Of a DNA stretch of 64,000 nt, positions 38,682-52,893 are shown piece by piece. Position 1 is the stretch's first letter. The number at the start of each line of letters is the position of its first letter. Position numbers and translations under genes: made by a program. The notes below the pieces were generated by a model. The model was not told the DNA's origin and did no database searches. It worked only from the letters and a program-made list of their open reading frames with translations. Origin of the DNA: Parus major. Taxonomy: Eukaryota > Chordata > Aves > Passeriformes > Paridae. Where the stretch lies: the NCBI RefSeq assembly GCF_001522545.3, contig NC_031770.1, forward strand, positions 87,025,594-87,089,593. The letters are read 5' to 3'.

Positions 38682-41600
38682 AAAATTGTCATATTTACAT
38701 TTGTGACTGTGCTATCAGGATTGTACAACAGTGGCTAATCACTACTGATGTTTTTCATCTGGTACAAACAATAGTTCTCAGAATGGTTCATTTATAATTT
38801 TGAGATTGGCAATGGTATCATGCTTTGGTAATGAATTAACGCTTTTCCAGTCATGGAATTTCATATCTGCAAGCTAGGTAAGAAGTAAAATAGAAATCAT
38901 ATAGAAGCTTATTTTTTTTGTTTTTATATTTATATTAGTAATGTTAAATAATGGTAAAGTATCCAATGTTTATTTCAGAAACATTTTAGATATAATTCTG
39001 ACCCCACATAAAATATCAAATTACTGTAATTAAGGTAATATTTTACTTTTTATATAGTTTAAGTATTAGAGACAATTATTGTACCTGAACTGTAAAGAGA
39101 ATTTAGTGCACAAATTATTAAATCAAAGGAGGCCTTAACTGGGCCTATTTTTGCTGTTAGAGAATGGTATGGAAGATAGTATAGAGGTAGGAGACTGCTG
39201 CAAAATTTACCATGAAACACACATTAGACTTCTCGAAATTGCCTTTTACTACCAAAAAAGGAAAATCAAAGCAAAATCTGAATATTTTTGTGGTTTTATT
39301 CTGAACTGTTTCCCTGTGATGTAAATGTTGATAAATTCTAAAATGACAGAGGTTTGTTTATCTCAGCATATAAAGTAGATTGATACGAGGAGAAGAGAAT
39401 GTTCAGCATTTTTTTATCAGATTGTGTGCTTAACCCATAAGCTTTACCACTTCTTTTAGAAACAAACTTCTTAGAATATAAATCCTCTTTTCAATATATG
39501 GAAGGCTAACAGGATCTGCCATTTAAGAAACTGTTTTGTTTCCATCTTCTATTTCTTCTCAGCCACAGGACTCTACATTACTCTTTTTCTTCATTTAAAA
39601 CAGGGATTTTTTTCCCTTTTATGTTTAGTATTAACATCTAGTATTAATGGAGCAAAGCCACATACCACACATTCAAATCTTATTAGCTGACAGTGTATTT
39701 ATTTTAGGATTTTTGTACAGATTGTAAAAGTACATAAAATTTGGAAAGAAAATTATATCACTCACTTCCTCTCCTTTTGCTCTAGAAGATAAAGAGTTTT
39801 TTTTTTCTCTCAGAAAATGCTTGATAAAGTTATACAGCTCCGTACTAAAGCTGTTCTAAGGTTTTTTCTTCTAATCCCAGGGACTTCTCTTGTGTGAGAC
39901 ATCGGTCAGTTAATTGTCTGCACTGCATCAGTTGGGGGTGTCATTGTCTTTGGTATATACATTTAACCCATTAAAACACTGTACAAATTTCAAAGCCTAA
40001 TAATAGCAACAAATTCAGATAAATGGGAATTAAAAAAAATTATTCTAGGTACAGAGTTCAAGTTTACACTAAAAAATTTATTTCCTTCTTTTTCTACCTT
40101 CAAATTAATACCTCTGTATTTATGGCCTCATTCTTGTTGTTACACTAAAAATAACACCAGTTCAATTTATACTTTTCCTTTATTTACTGGAATTTTATAC
40201 TGTTATCTTTGAAACAGTGGCATAATAAATAACTTACAAGGTGTGATTGTAGACTGTGACTAGCAGGGATTTACATGAATCTGAGTTTCCAGGCTTGGCC
40301 TTCAAAATGACTTGTGATTATTCTTGTGAGTCCTTCTAAAATGTAGAGAGAGCAGTATATCCTTCACCAAACAGCAGTAAAATTGTAATCCTTCAGCAAT
40401 CATCCTTAACCTCTGTCAAAGGAAAAAGCAAACTTGACAAGGCAGTTGTAGCCTCCCAAAGTCTTGTATCGTAAGATATAAAATATGAAGCCATGACAAA
40501 ACTGTTGATTTGTGTTCTCAGAGGCTGTTGGAGATAGGTAATTCTATCTGTACACTTTACCTGCAAAATGAATGTGTGGGTTTTTTTCCCCTATAATGCA
40601 CTAAAAGAGTCAAAGAGGAGAATAAATTACCTTTTTTTTTTTGCTACTGTTCCAAAGTTCTCCAACAGGTGAACAATATATTTGTTACATTTGACTTTGC
40701 ATTAGTTTGGAAGATCGTATTTGATAGTTGTTCTGGTTTTGGATGCAACTATGATTCCAGTGGTTAAACACCACAATTAACATATCCAATATCTATAGAA
40801 GCAGATTTTCTCCTTTTCAAACTTATTCTTTTTAATCTACATGTGCAGGAAACTAATACATTCCCACAGTTTAGAGATATTGCTTTCTTTTAACTGTATG
40901 ATTAGTTTTCTTAGATATGGCCATTTTCTCAAACCTGATGAAGATTAAATGAGTTTTAAATGTTCAGTCATTGTCTTTATGGTCCTTGTGAAATGGCAAC
41001 TTCATAGGAGAAAGTCAATAAAGCTCTGATTGCTTACTTTTTTTGCCTTGCCTAAAGAAAATAGAAACCTGTTTCAATGCAGTTTCACTTGATGTTTCTA
41101 TTTCTCTTTATTTTAGGATGATTTGATTACTGGTTTGAAAATGTGCATTCATTTGAATATAATTTTTTGTGATTTTGTAATTGAGATTGCATTGTTTTTT
41201 TCACATAAAGCTTTGAGCACATACTTGAAATGTAGTTTGGATTGGTTTTATGGATTTGTTCTTTAAAGTTATTCAAAGAACATTAGTTCAAACACATTTC
41301 ATTCTATGTGTGGGTTCTGAAATGCTTTTGCCTGATGTAAAACTTGCTCTACCTCGTGGTTAAAGTGATAAGGCTGTCATGGGGGGCAAATGATGTTTCT
41401 TCAATTCAGTGGTTGAAAGAAAGTAAATTTAACAAGAAAGAGATTGACATAATCAGGTAATCAGGATTTTGATTTTTCTTGATAGTAAGGTAGATTGTCA
41501 CTTTTAGAATATGGGTACGGATATTTTTAGACATCTTAGGTTTTTGTCTCTAAATTATATTTTTGTCTGTTCTGCACAGTGATGTGATCAGAGAGCCCTT

Positions 41601-42993
41601 TCCTGTTTGGGAGATTCCAAGCAATCATTAATTAAATTCTTCCCTGTATGTGACAGCATCACTCTTCCATCTTATTTACCTGCAGAACTTTCAAAATTCT
41701 TCCCTGGAATGTAATGAACATCATGCCCATCCCCACACAGCTATATCATGGTACTATGTACATTTGCATTTCATGTATCTTCCAAGTGAACATATTGAGA
41801 GCAGTTGTTTCCAGTTTTCTGTCACACTTTAATCAGTAGTATGGATGTGAGCATTTACTCATGGCTGAGAAGGGCACCTTTAGCTGTTCTTAAAAGTGTT
41901 TATTTGTTAAATACATTATCCAGTTAATTTGGCCCACTCTCACCTAGACCATGCAGGGGTAGAGAAGCTGCTGAAGTTTATTATTTGTCAAGTTTATTAT
42001 CCAGCTTCAAAAGCATATGGCACATTCTGAACTGTGAAAGTCCTCAGCATGTTTTTGTACCTCTACATGGAAACTTTGGCATGATGTAATGTATTTAGTA
42101 CTAGTTACATGATTATATTATCAGTAACCATGATTTTGCCTACACTTGTACTTACTCCTTTTCCCTAGAAGAAAATCATTGATTGAAGTATTCTACAAGT
42201 TTTTTTCTTGCCTGTGCATTCTGAAAATGTGTTTCTAAAAAAGAATTTGTAAATCACTATCCATACAATATTTTGGCTCATTTTTGGTCATGGTGTTTAC
42301 CTATTTCATTATTTTAGAGATATATATATATTCATATTAATGCATATTTTTATTATTATTTACAGGTGTTGGGTATCCTTCATAGTGTGAAAGTATTACT
42401 TACAATTACATTAAATCAGTAAACAGGAAAAAAGAAAAGCAAACCTAATCCCAGTTTCATTAATTGAGCTGTTACAGCATCACACAAGTCTATTAAACCA
42501 CATATATTCAGTCTTAAAAACAGTCCCATAAGAAATGCATTAAATCAAGCTAATGAATACAAATTCACGTATATGCAATTAAATTTTAAAACAGAAGTTT
42601 GAAACATTGGAATAAGCTAGTTAAATCATTCCATGTGTCATGTTATCTGGGATAACTCAAATAAGATAATGGATTTTTGTAAAGAATATAGAAAAGATTA
42701 CCTTTTGTGTTTGTTCAAATTTCAGCTTTTGTGTATAAGCAGAACATGAACAGTGGTTTAGAAACATAAGCCACTTTCTGAAACTTTTTTTTTTGCCTTC
42801 ATTCATCAGCAGTATGCAATATTTCACCAGTGATCTGTCAAAGCCAACAAACCAACTGCTATGGCTGTTCTAGCTCATTAGCTACTGACTTGAAGAACAG
42901 ATGTTTGAATTCCTGTACCCTTCATGCTCTGGGTTTATACTAGATTTTCTTACATTACCTGACCTTTCAGGAGTGACCCAAGAACACAGATGG

Positions 42994-43064
42994 ACAGAAT
43001 CAAGTGATTCTTTAGGCTGGAAAGGACCTCTGGAGGTCCTTCCAACACTCCTGCTCAAGCCAGC
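42994..43064 (-). mobile_element. CR1 LINE 3' end, abutting an LTR
   Basis: The stretch acagaatcaagtgattctttaggctggaaaggacctctggaggtccttccaacactcctgctcaag is a CR1 3' end on the - strand. Similarity stops exactly where the LTR-like sequence begins. Confidence 0.82.
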
Positions 43065-43210
43065 TGCCCAGGTTTCAGCTGGGGAAGAGTTTTCTTCTCA
43101 GTACCTGGTATAGTGCTGTGCTTTGCATTCAGTATGAAGGTAAGGTTGATAGCACATTAATGCTATGCTTGTTGCTAAATCACGTCTATAATTAGTCAAG
43201 GGCTTGGTTT
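43065..43210 (+). mobile_element. Avian ERV LTR, 5' part
   Basis: It starts tgcccaggtttcagctggggaagagttttcttctcagtacctggtatagtgctgtgctttgcattcagtatg, matching the family start tgtcctggtttcagctgggatagagttaattttcttcctagtagctgg. It continues gttgatagcacattaatgct...gttgctaaatcacg...agtcaagggcttg. I judge this the same family as the copy at 20277-20455 but in the opposite orientation. The rest of the LTR is absent. Confidence 0.72.
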
Positions 43211-44663
43211 TTTTGTCTCATACTCTTTAACGTGGTACACAAAAAAGAAATCATTAACTGGTTTTGGATGGTTTATTGCAAAGTGGCTTACCACAAACCA
43301 GTTCACAGTATATGGTGTCATTTTCATCTTCCAATTCATAGTGTGTTCTTATACATTTATCTCAGATGAAAAGGCTATAACACAAAATAAGTGATATCTG
43401 CTGTGTTTTCTTCTGGACAAATTAGAGTTGCATTAAACCTCATTTAAGTTCCTATAAGGATGTGTATTACAAAAGCTAAAACTAATGACCAAAATCAATG
43501 CATTAAAGAAGGTTTGAGGTTCTCTTGCTAGGTGTGAGTTTTCTTTAGTCTCTTTCAAAGCTGTTCATATTTATATAAATTTTAGAATATGAAGTGTATT
43601 AGCAGTTCAGTAATACAGCTACAAGCATCCAGAACTCCATACTGAACTGGGCTCTGAGTCACAAGTGGAGTACTATGACCTACCTGGAATCAAAGAATCA
43701 TCCAAAAAAAGCAATGTATGTTTACCATATCTCAAAAAATAAAGCTTTGAAAAAATATGATGCCATTGATTACATTATCTAAGAAAAATTCTGATGAGTC
43801 ATATTTACTCCATCTAACTTCACCTACTTTTAAGTAAGGTATTAATCTAAAGGAGGTTGTCTGTATAAGTACATGGGTTCATGGCAAAAGGTTTAAAATT
43901 AATGCAGTACTCAGACATTTATTGTTCACTATGCCTTTTTGATACTTGGCTAAAAACTGACAGCTTGTCTTTAGGTTAACTCCCTGAGTAATCAGTGTTA
44001 AATGGTGAACATGCTGAAAAAATAGAAAAATCGGTTTGTAAAATACTCTTTTATTTTTTTCTAACAATCTTTTATGCCATTGATAACCCCTTTTTCTATC
44101 ACAATTACTGCAGCTTCAAACCTACTTAAAATTCAAAATTTTGGTGTTGTAAGTCTTAATGATAAAAGAAATAGATTTTATAAATGTCTCTAATATCATG
44201 GAAAATAATACTGGAAGGTATTATTTGGAAAGTCCTCTTAGCATGGCACACCTTCCAATCTCTTGTTAAACATGGAATTTGAAAAATTAAATTTTGTTGG
44301 TAATCTTATGTATTCAAATTTTATGCCAAATCAGGCATTCTGTTAAATCAAAATCTGTCTGGGGGCAAATGCTGACTTTAGCTCAAAAAGATGCTCCAAT
44401 CAAGAACTTGAAATTGACTTAGTAAATTCCTGTCTAGCTTTCAATGTCCTGAAAAAATAAGAGAGCATCATTTAATATCTGTTCCTGAAAGTATTCTCCA
44501 GAATTTGAACTTTTTAATTGATAGAATAATGCTACAGATGACTGTATTTCCTGTAGGAAAAAGGATAGCTGCTCTTTTTAGCCATAATATCTGTTTTAAG
44601 AATGTAACATACTTCATTTGAATTACCAGTGTTGCTAAAGGGTAGTTTTATTTATTAGGTGTG

Positions 44664-44724
44664 ATAAAATAATTAATAATTAATAATTATTTTATTGCAA
44701 CTAGTTATTAATTGCAATTAATAA
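44664..44724. repeat. AT-rich palindrome pair
   Basis: 44664-44695 has 12-nt perfect arms (ataaaataatta / taattattttat) around 8 nt. 44705-44724 (ttattaattgcaattaataa) is a perfect 20-nt palindrome. Together they form an AT-only cruciform-prone site of about 60 bp. Confidence 0.85.
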
Positions 44725-47700
44725 ATTGCCATTGTTTGTATTTATATTTATTAGTGAGTTCAACTTAGAATAATAAATTAAAATCAAGCAACACACAAAA
44801 AATACACTAACTTTCACAGTATATTATTTTAGATTGTGTTTACAATTGTAGGATGAATTAACTTGTCCTAAAAGATGTTGATAGGCATAACTGGTTCACA
44901 GCTAAGCAGAATAATCAATCATTCACCACAGAGACTAGAAGATTTAACTTCCCACTAATTTGGAAGAAATACCAAAAAATGTTTTATGATGGTGAGCAAA
45001 AAAATTTCATAGCTCTGAAGAGAATTTTGCCATGTCAGTGGTCATTTTGACATGAGTCCAATTTTATATTTAAAATATTGACTGTCCCAGTGAGATTGCC
45101 TGTAAATTCTAGTGGTAGAATAGAAAGCTTTATTTCAATCTTTCCTGTGGTTAAGGTGCATTCCTGCACAAATATTTTGTTGTTCATCCACCATTCTCCC
45201 TCTCTGATGCAGAGGACCAGACTTTAAAATAAAAATGAGGGTTGATATTATCAGTTTGGAGCAATGTTATTGTTATGTCCATTTTTTTCCTAGGGTAAGT
45301 CAAACGTTTCAGTAATACCCCTCATACTCTGAATTTCATTGATTCCGGTTATTGATTTTAAAGAAGTCCACTTGAACCAAGTGGTTCAAGACAGTATATT
45401 TACTTTGCATTTTTTCCTACAGAAGTGATAAAATTAAAAGACCAATGAGGAATGCTTAAAAACATATCAAATCATATCAATTTTAACATCTTTAAACAGG
45501 ATCAGAAATTTAATGACCACTATAATCTCCAATGTATGTTTAGTATATTGTTATTGTTATATTGTTAAGCATAATACAAATTTGTTGGTAATTAGATATG
45601 TGAATAGATTGTTAGGTTTCCCTACCTTCAAAAGCATGACTAAAGTATAGTATAATTCAGAAAATTCTAAAAGCTTCCTGTTTAGTAGACCCTCTTATCA
45701 AACATGACAAAATAATAGCAAGTGTAATTTTCAGAATAACCAGAAAATTTCATTTTCCAAAGGAAGCTGTAATATTAATAATCACATTAAAGAAACTGTT
45801 TCAATGTGCTGTTGACAATTGCAGTAATTATTAATTACTTTTTTAGTGAGCAATGCTGCTAACAGCAGTTATTTCTCAATGAGATTTTACCGAATTTCTA
45901 TGCTGTAATTTAATAGATCTTCTAAAGACAGTGAGTTGTGAATTCACCAGAATTAAAGTATACGTTATAAAGCATAATGAATGCACATTTCATTATCTTT
46001 TAGATTTGACTATGTGTTATAAGTTTAAAATTCCAACATTCAAGGAATGTCTGGGTTTCTGCAAGAAAAATAGGAAGAATAGGGTTCTAATAGCGGTATA
46101 ACCCAATTTCCATTTTCTGGATACATCTGCTTTGAAATTTACATTATTTGCCCTTCAGCAGTATGGCAGATACAGCATATGTAAGAAATCTTTTTTTATA
46201 TCATGGAAATTCTAAGCTACATTAAACCTGAATTTCCAAAATTTGCCAAGTTCTTTAGAAGCCTCCCTTTCAGCATGAAAGGAGACACTGCTTTCATGGT
46301 GCAGACTTGTACACAGTCTTGTTTTTCCTGTGCGCTGAATAAGCATTGTGTTCCAGGTCCTGTTGATGTGACTGCTTACTCACTGCAGTTTACATAGACA
46401 GTGATCTCATATGTATCTCATATCACTTTTCCATCTCCTTGTGTCTGGGTCAGGCTGAGTGAGACAGCAAAGAATTCAAAATATTTGGCTATTCCCACTG
46501 TTCCAGGGAGGAAGTGGGATGCATGGCCCTTCTGGTCTGCTTGGAAGGAATAACAGTTATTTCACATTCATGCTAGTACAAAGGGATTTCAGTGCTGCTG
46601 CAGGGACACTAGGCATTATGCATGAAACAGTGCAGATATCACTGACATGAAGGAAAGAAAGAGTCACTGGATTACAGAAGCAATAAAAAAAATAATACAA
46701 TTAAAGATAATCTGATATATTGTTCAATATTTTTATAATTACAATTATTATTATTTTTTACTTCTAATATATATAAAATTCTCGAAAATTCATCATCTGT
46801 GTCTGGTCACCTAATAATTTACACAGAGGACTTTTCAGACAGCAGTTTCTGTTGGTTTGGCACAGCACATGGAATTATAGCATTAGAGTATAGAGCCAAA
46901 TATCTTATTAAGGTGTCGTATTGCCTTCTTCCTAAGTGAGATGGTAGTTTACACTGTGTATTTAAGAGTTCTGAAGAGCTAAAAAACAAAATAAAACTGT
47001 GAAGAAGAAGCAGTTTTTTAATTATCTTCTTCAAATCTGTGGTTCTGTATGTGAAAGATCAATACAGAAATAAAATTGGTTCAGTGTGCTTGTAACAATT
47101 GGCAATTCTCTTCAGGTTTGCTTTAGCTGAGAGCAATAGGATGTGCTATTTGCTCTGTAGGTATTGAAAATCAGTAGAAAATAAAAACCAGTAGTCAGCC
47201 AGCCTTTGTATGAGTGTCCAAAAAAGCAGTGGTGGAGAGAAGGGCAAGACAATGTATCTATCTCTCAGCAAGCCAGTTTGTCTCTCTGATTCATCTCACG
47301 AGCACCAATAACCACAGAGTCAGAAGGCAGGGATCCACAAACAACAAAACAGGCAGCAAAGTCATGCGGTCCAGACTGGGAGGAAGTTGAATTTTCTCCT
47401 GTTTTTCTAAGAAGAGAGCAGTTCTTCTTGGTCTAGGTGACCAGATCCTAGCTCAGCACCAAACTTTCAGCATGATTTCAAAATGTTTGGCTAATGTTAG
47501 CTTGTTGCTTTGCACAGCTCAAAAGTGGGAGTACTAAATACCTATCTCCAAAAAATATTGACTAAATGTTCTAAGGCAACAAATTTTAAAAATGTGACAT
47601 TGAGCTTCTGGTGCATGGTCTGTATTTTGTGCTATACTCAGTCCATCTCTGCGACCACAAATTTTCACAGGACTTCAGGTGTACTGGGGATCTTTGTTTC

Positions 47701-48589
47701 ATATAGTTCATTGGATAACCTTTTCATGGGGGCTGAGGGAAAGAAGAAACAGAGATTGTCATTTAATTATAATTCCTATAATCTATTTTTTTCTAAATTA
47801 TTGCTTTCTTAATAAATTTCAGGCAGATGTTTAATATGTAGTTTTCACATATACAAAGAAGAAAGAACAAAACAGGACATCAGACAGATGTTTGTTTAAA
47901 GACAAGACGGGTTAGGTCTAGTTCTGCATACCACAAATTAAAAATTTGGTGTTGCAAATTTGACTTCACTAAAGAGAATATTCAGTAAAATTCACACATA
48001 CATTTATTAAATAGTCCTCTTTGATAGTCATGGAAAAGAGACAGAGAGGAAAAAACAGAGAGATGTCAACTTCATCTTTCTGAGAGAGAGAAAATATCCA
48101 CTGCATCTTTCTGAGAGTCTGCAAGAAACTCATTTGTGGAACACATCATAGGAAGGAAGGTATTTCTCTTCCTTTAACCGAGGCCCATTGATTCTGTGAG
48201 GAATTTATATTTTGGTATAACTAATTGAGGAGGGAGAAGTTATTTTATTTATATCTTCACCACTCTGATTGTGACTATCATTAGCTTGTTCTCTGAAGCA
48301 CACATTAACCTGGCTTTTGCCTAGACTGTGAAGTGTCTAGGAAACTTTCTTCTCTGCTTGCTCACCATTGTGTACCGCTTGCCTTCTGCCCCGTTCTTTT
48401 TAGCTTTGTTGATTTATTTCCTATGGAATTGTTGGATAGTGAATATGGATGCTGTTGTTACAAATGTGATCAGCTTCATCCAGAAATGCTTTGTCATTTT
48501 ATGACCATTACTTGATTACTTATTATTTTAGCAAAGTGCTACAAAGATTATAGCAAGGAAGGAGATGTGCAGAGCATTGGTGTCCAGGC

Positions 48590-49035
48590 ACTGGCAGTGG
48601 GGGCTGAAGCAGGTGGGTATTTCATGAAAGAACTGTGACCCACAGAGATCCCACACTGGATGAGGGGGAATGTGTGAGAGGCAAGGAGCATCAGAGAGGA
48701 GCTCTTAGAGACTGAGCCGTATTCCCCATCCTCCTTCTGTACTCTTTGTGTGGGGGAGACAAAGAATGTTGGGAATGGAGCAAAGTTGAGCCTGAAGGAA
48801 AGAGGGTTAGGGAGAAGGGGGTTAATTTTTCTCTGTTTCTTACCATCTTATAATTGCCAATAAAAAAAATTTTCCCCATGTCAGTCCTGTGATGATAATT
48901 GGTAAATGATCTCCCTGTCTTTACCTTGGCCCAGGAGTTTTGTCATCATGTTTTCCCACACTCACTGTCATGTTGAGAGGGAGGGAAGAGAGAGCAGCTG
49001 GGTGAGCAGCTGGCAGCTGAGGTCAATGCACCACA
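48590..49035 (+). mobile_element. Second copy of the long avian ERV LTR (3' half)
   Basis: Same order as the right half of the LTR at 16-17 kb: gaactgtgacccacagagatcccacactgg, attccccatcctccttctg, ggagcaaagttgagcctgaaggaaag, then ccaataaaaaaaattttccccatgtcagtcctgtgatgataattggtaaatgatctccctgtc, ending ggtgagcagctggcagctgaggtcaatgcaccaca. Unlike the other copy it keeps AATAAA. It is 5'-incomplete and more diverged. The left limit is approximate. Confidence 0.65.
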
Positions 49036-52000
49036 GAAGGAACAGGGAATTGATACTGAACATGATTTTCCTGCATTTCTTCCATGTGTAGTTGTGCGGG
49101 AAAAATTTTATAACAGATATGTGACCTCTTCTGTTTATTTAAATTATAAGTAGTGCTGTCTTTTGTTGGATAAAGCTGTATTCTGTTGTTCAGCACAATG
49201 TAAATATGAGTATATTGGAGAATTCTTGTAGTCACATGGTAAGTGTTAGCATGCAGTGAACATAGAACATTATTGTCTTACTCTGCTTCTGCTATGGCCT
49301 TTCCAGAGGTGTGAAAAATATCTGCTGCATTAGAGAGTATTTCCAGATAAAGTAACTGTTTCAACAGTTTGTAAACAGGTTCTCCGTGTCTGTGAAAACC
49401 CTGTGCTTTGCTATAAAATAGCAAAACATTATATGATGCCAAATCTGCTTTTGAGCTCACACTTCAAATGAGCTGTATTAAATAGACATGTAACTGTTAG
49501 AGGATTGGAGTACATTAAAAAAAATTATTCTTACAGTTGTGGACTGCCTTTTCTGGAGGCTTTGCTCAAGTGCAGTATCACATGTCTGCTGTACATTTCC
49601 CTGTTTGGGGAAAGGGTGTTTATCTGGCACCAATTCACATCTGTGCCTTGGGATACGTGTCCCTGTGGTTTCTCTTCTGCAGCTTCTCTGCGATTTGCAG
49701 TACTGCTCTGCTGTTTGCAGCGACGGTGGATGTGACTTCCTACTGCACTGAGGGGTTTTAGTGAGAACACCAGGAACTAGGGATCTATTCATTGTCACAG
49801 AAATTGTTTTATCCCCCCTGTGGTTCACATTGTCTTGTCAGAGCTGCCAGCACCTAGCAGACCAATAGTAATGAAAGATGCGAATGTGAGCGCTACAGCG
49901 TAGCATGCTGTGCTGCTACTAAATTACTCAGCAGCCGTTCAAAACACCTTCAGAAAATACATTTTCTCTTGATTTGAATACATTTTATGTAAATCTGACA
50001 TGTGGTTTGGCCCCTGGGTTTTGTTCCCAACACTGTCAGAAACAATCTTCTGCAACCTCTTTTGTTCATCCATCTGGAAAATAACAGGATTATGCTTGCC
50101 TGCCTTCTGGGGCAGGTATAGGTTTTGCTTAACAGCAAATGTGAAAAACACAAAACTAAACACCAGTCTGTGCCTGACAGAAACCAAGGCAGGTTCAGAC
50201 CATTTCTTTCCTTGGCTGAAGAGTACTCTTCCTCAACCAGCCAAATAAGAAGACATTGATTATTAGGACTAAGTCCTTCCTTCACGTTTAACAGAAGAAC
50301 ACATCACATTGTTCTAATGGATTTTTTTCAATCAAATACTTAAAGCTATAATTTTCCAAGGTTTCTTCATGCATTTCACGGAGGTAGTGAATCTGGCACT
50401 TTTATCTTACCACTTTGTAAATGCCCTTTCTTCAATTCTTATGTGGAGAAGGTGACACACAAACAGATTTGGCTAAAACCTAAGGTGGGGATATGTGGGG
50501 AAAGAAAGGCTCAAGGTGACACTGAGTTTGCTGGTTGCTTGATGCAGGCAGTAATCCCAGCAGCAGCCTATACCAAATGTATACCCATGTTTTTCAGTTT
50601 TAGAACTCAGTTTGGTAATGCACTGAAGTTGATGTGGTATTGTTGGTCTTGCTAAGTACTCAGTCTCCACTCCAAGGACTATGAATGCTTTCTAAAGCCC
50701 ATGTAATTTCATCTGTTTTCTTTTAAACACTTCAGCCTTCAGATTTGAGCCAGAAAGTTTCTGGGTTCATTTTGTGGTGGTTTTTTTCCCTTTCTTTTCT
50801 GTTTTTCCAGAACAAATCCCCCATATTTAATAATTGTGAAATTCTCTATTAAATAATAAAGAAAGGCTGCCAGCATGGCCATTTTCTTTGTCTCAAGTAA
50901 AAATTACAAAGAGTCTCAGAAGGTTAAAAAGTAATCCTATGGTATTTAGGTATTCACACCTTCCAATACAAGAACATTCATTCATGTTCAATAGCAAATT
51001 ATTTTCCCTCTATTATTACATATATTACATTTCACATAACACATTTTCTGACAACATACATCTGTGATGGTTTATTTTCTTGTGAGTTTTGCATTGTTCA
51101 TCATCTTACAGCTTTTGGAATTAGTATCTCTTATTAAAGCTCTCTTTGTTCAGGAAGATAATGTCAGTCTTACTAAGCAGGCAATTAAACAGAAGAGTGA
51201 TTCTTTTGTTTGATTAGTTGTGAACTGCTGTAGAAATTCTGCTGATCTGACTAAAAAAGTGATCTTTTGGGGGATTAGGTAATTTTTCTTTAGTCACGTC
51301 AGATCACTAGTCAACTCCCTGAACAGTTTCTTCAATTAGGCACCATTCTTTTTGGTAGCAGCACAGTATCATATTGACTAAAACTGTTCCTTATTAACAG
51401 TAGATTAAACATTAAATATTTTATCATGGGTCCAAAAAAAGGCCTAGGTCTTGGAAAGTCTTCTCATTCTTGCTCTGGAGAGTTAATGTGTAGTTGACAA
51501 ACATTATTCAATGTATCCAACACTGTCAGAATTAGTTCACTTCATATAATTACTTCGTGATTTTAAGTAATTTGAGTAATTAAGTGATTTGTCCATACAA
51601 TTTTTATTATAGCTGATCATATTTTCTGAAGGGTTGGCAGCAAAGTTGTGAAATTTTTTTGGTAGCTTTCATTTCCTTGGTCATGTAGTATTATATAGTG
51701 ATTAAATGCTGAGCATATATTTTTGCTGTCAATTGGAATTCTTGCTATGGTCCTTTGCATTTTTTCCTGTCGTACTTTTTCTTTTTAAACTACTCAAAAT
51801 CTCCTGCCATTTTTCTCACTTGTGAGCAGGAAGACAGTTAAGTACACCAAAGGTTGAGTACCGAGTACAGACAATCAAAGGGCCAAAACATTTACAGCCA
51901 CATTGAGTAGGAAATGAAGCAGCACAGAATTGTTCAGTTTAAATTCAAGATGAGCTGCAAGAAGCTAGTATATATCTCATCTCACCTTACACAAGTTCTT

Positions 52001-52780
52001 GAACTAAACATGAACATTTTCTGACCTACAACTTTCACAGCTCATTATTGCTGCATCTTCAGATGATGAAATAAAATAACTAGGAAAACTTTATGTACAT
52101 ATTCTTTACTTTTAAAATCTCATTGCATACCCTTAAACAAAACCTAGACAAAAAAATCAGATATTTTACTCTTCCTAAATGCATGTTGAGTTGTTTAAAT
52201 CTTTTACTTGTCAGTAGCTGAGTATCTCTGCTCATTTTAATCCCAGATAGCTGAGGATGGTTTTCCATGGGCTTCAAATAATATCTCCTATAAAAATAAT
52301 GTGTCTTTAATCATTATCATGGATAGCAGATTCTAAAATGTTCAGTTGATCAAAGATGAGAATTAAAAACTTTGCTTAATAAGCTTTTTCCTCTTTACAG
52401 TTTTCTCTCTAGAAATAATCATCTTTTTATGTCAGTGTAGAGTCTGTATCTGATTCAAGCCAAATAAGGTCAGTTTCTTCCCTACATGCCCAAACCGTTG
52501 CATCAATATTCAACAGTGACAATAGAGGACAAACAAAGAACTTCCTTTGCTCCCTTAACCCTTCCTGAATAAGAAAGAATGATAAATGGAAGACAGGGAA
52601 AAGAAAAAAATAAGTACTTGTAAAGTAGATTTTCCATAACTCATTCCCCACAATATTTATTCTGTTTATGTGCAGCACATATTATAGTTGAAGCATCAGC
52701 AGGTGTCCTGCCTTTTATATGTCAGGCACAGGGGTATGGGTTTTTTATTCCTTCCTGACCAAACAGTAGCCTATTTTGCT

Positions 52781-52893
52781 TGGGGTTTCTGTTTGTTTGC
52801 TTACTTGTTTTGTTTGGTTGGGGGTTTTTGTTGTTGTTTGGGGTTTTGTTTGGTTTTTGATTCTTTTTTTGGTTTTTTGGTTTTTTATTTGAA
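52781..52893. repeat. G/T low-complexity tract
   Basis: Alternating T and G runs (tttgtttgcttacttgttttg, ggttgggggtttttgttgttg, tttggggttttgtttggttttt) over about 110 bp, with an almost C- and A-free strand. An open 72-codon frame over it is low-complexity (Phe/Gly/Cys/Leu) and not a credible gene. Confidence 0.85.
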
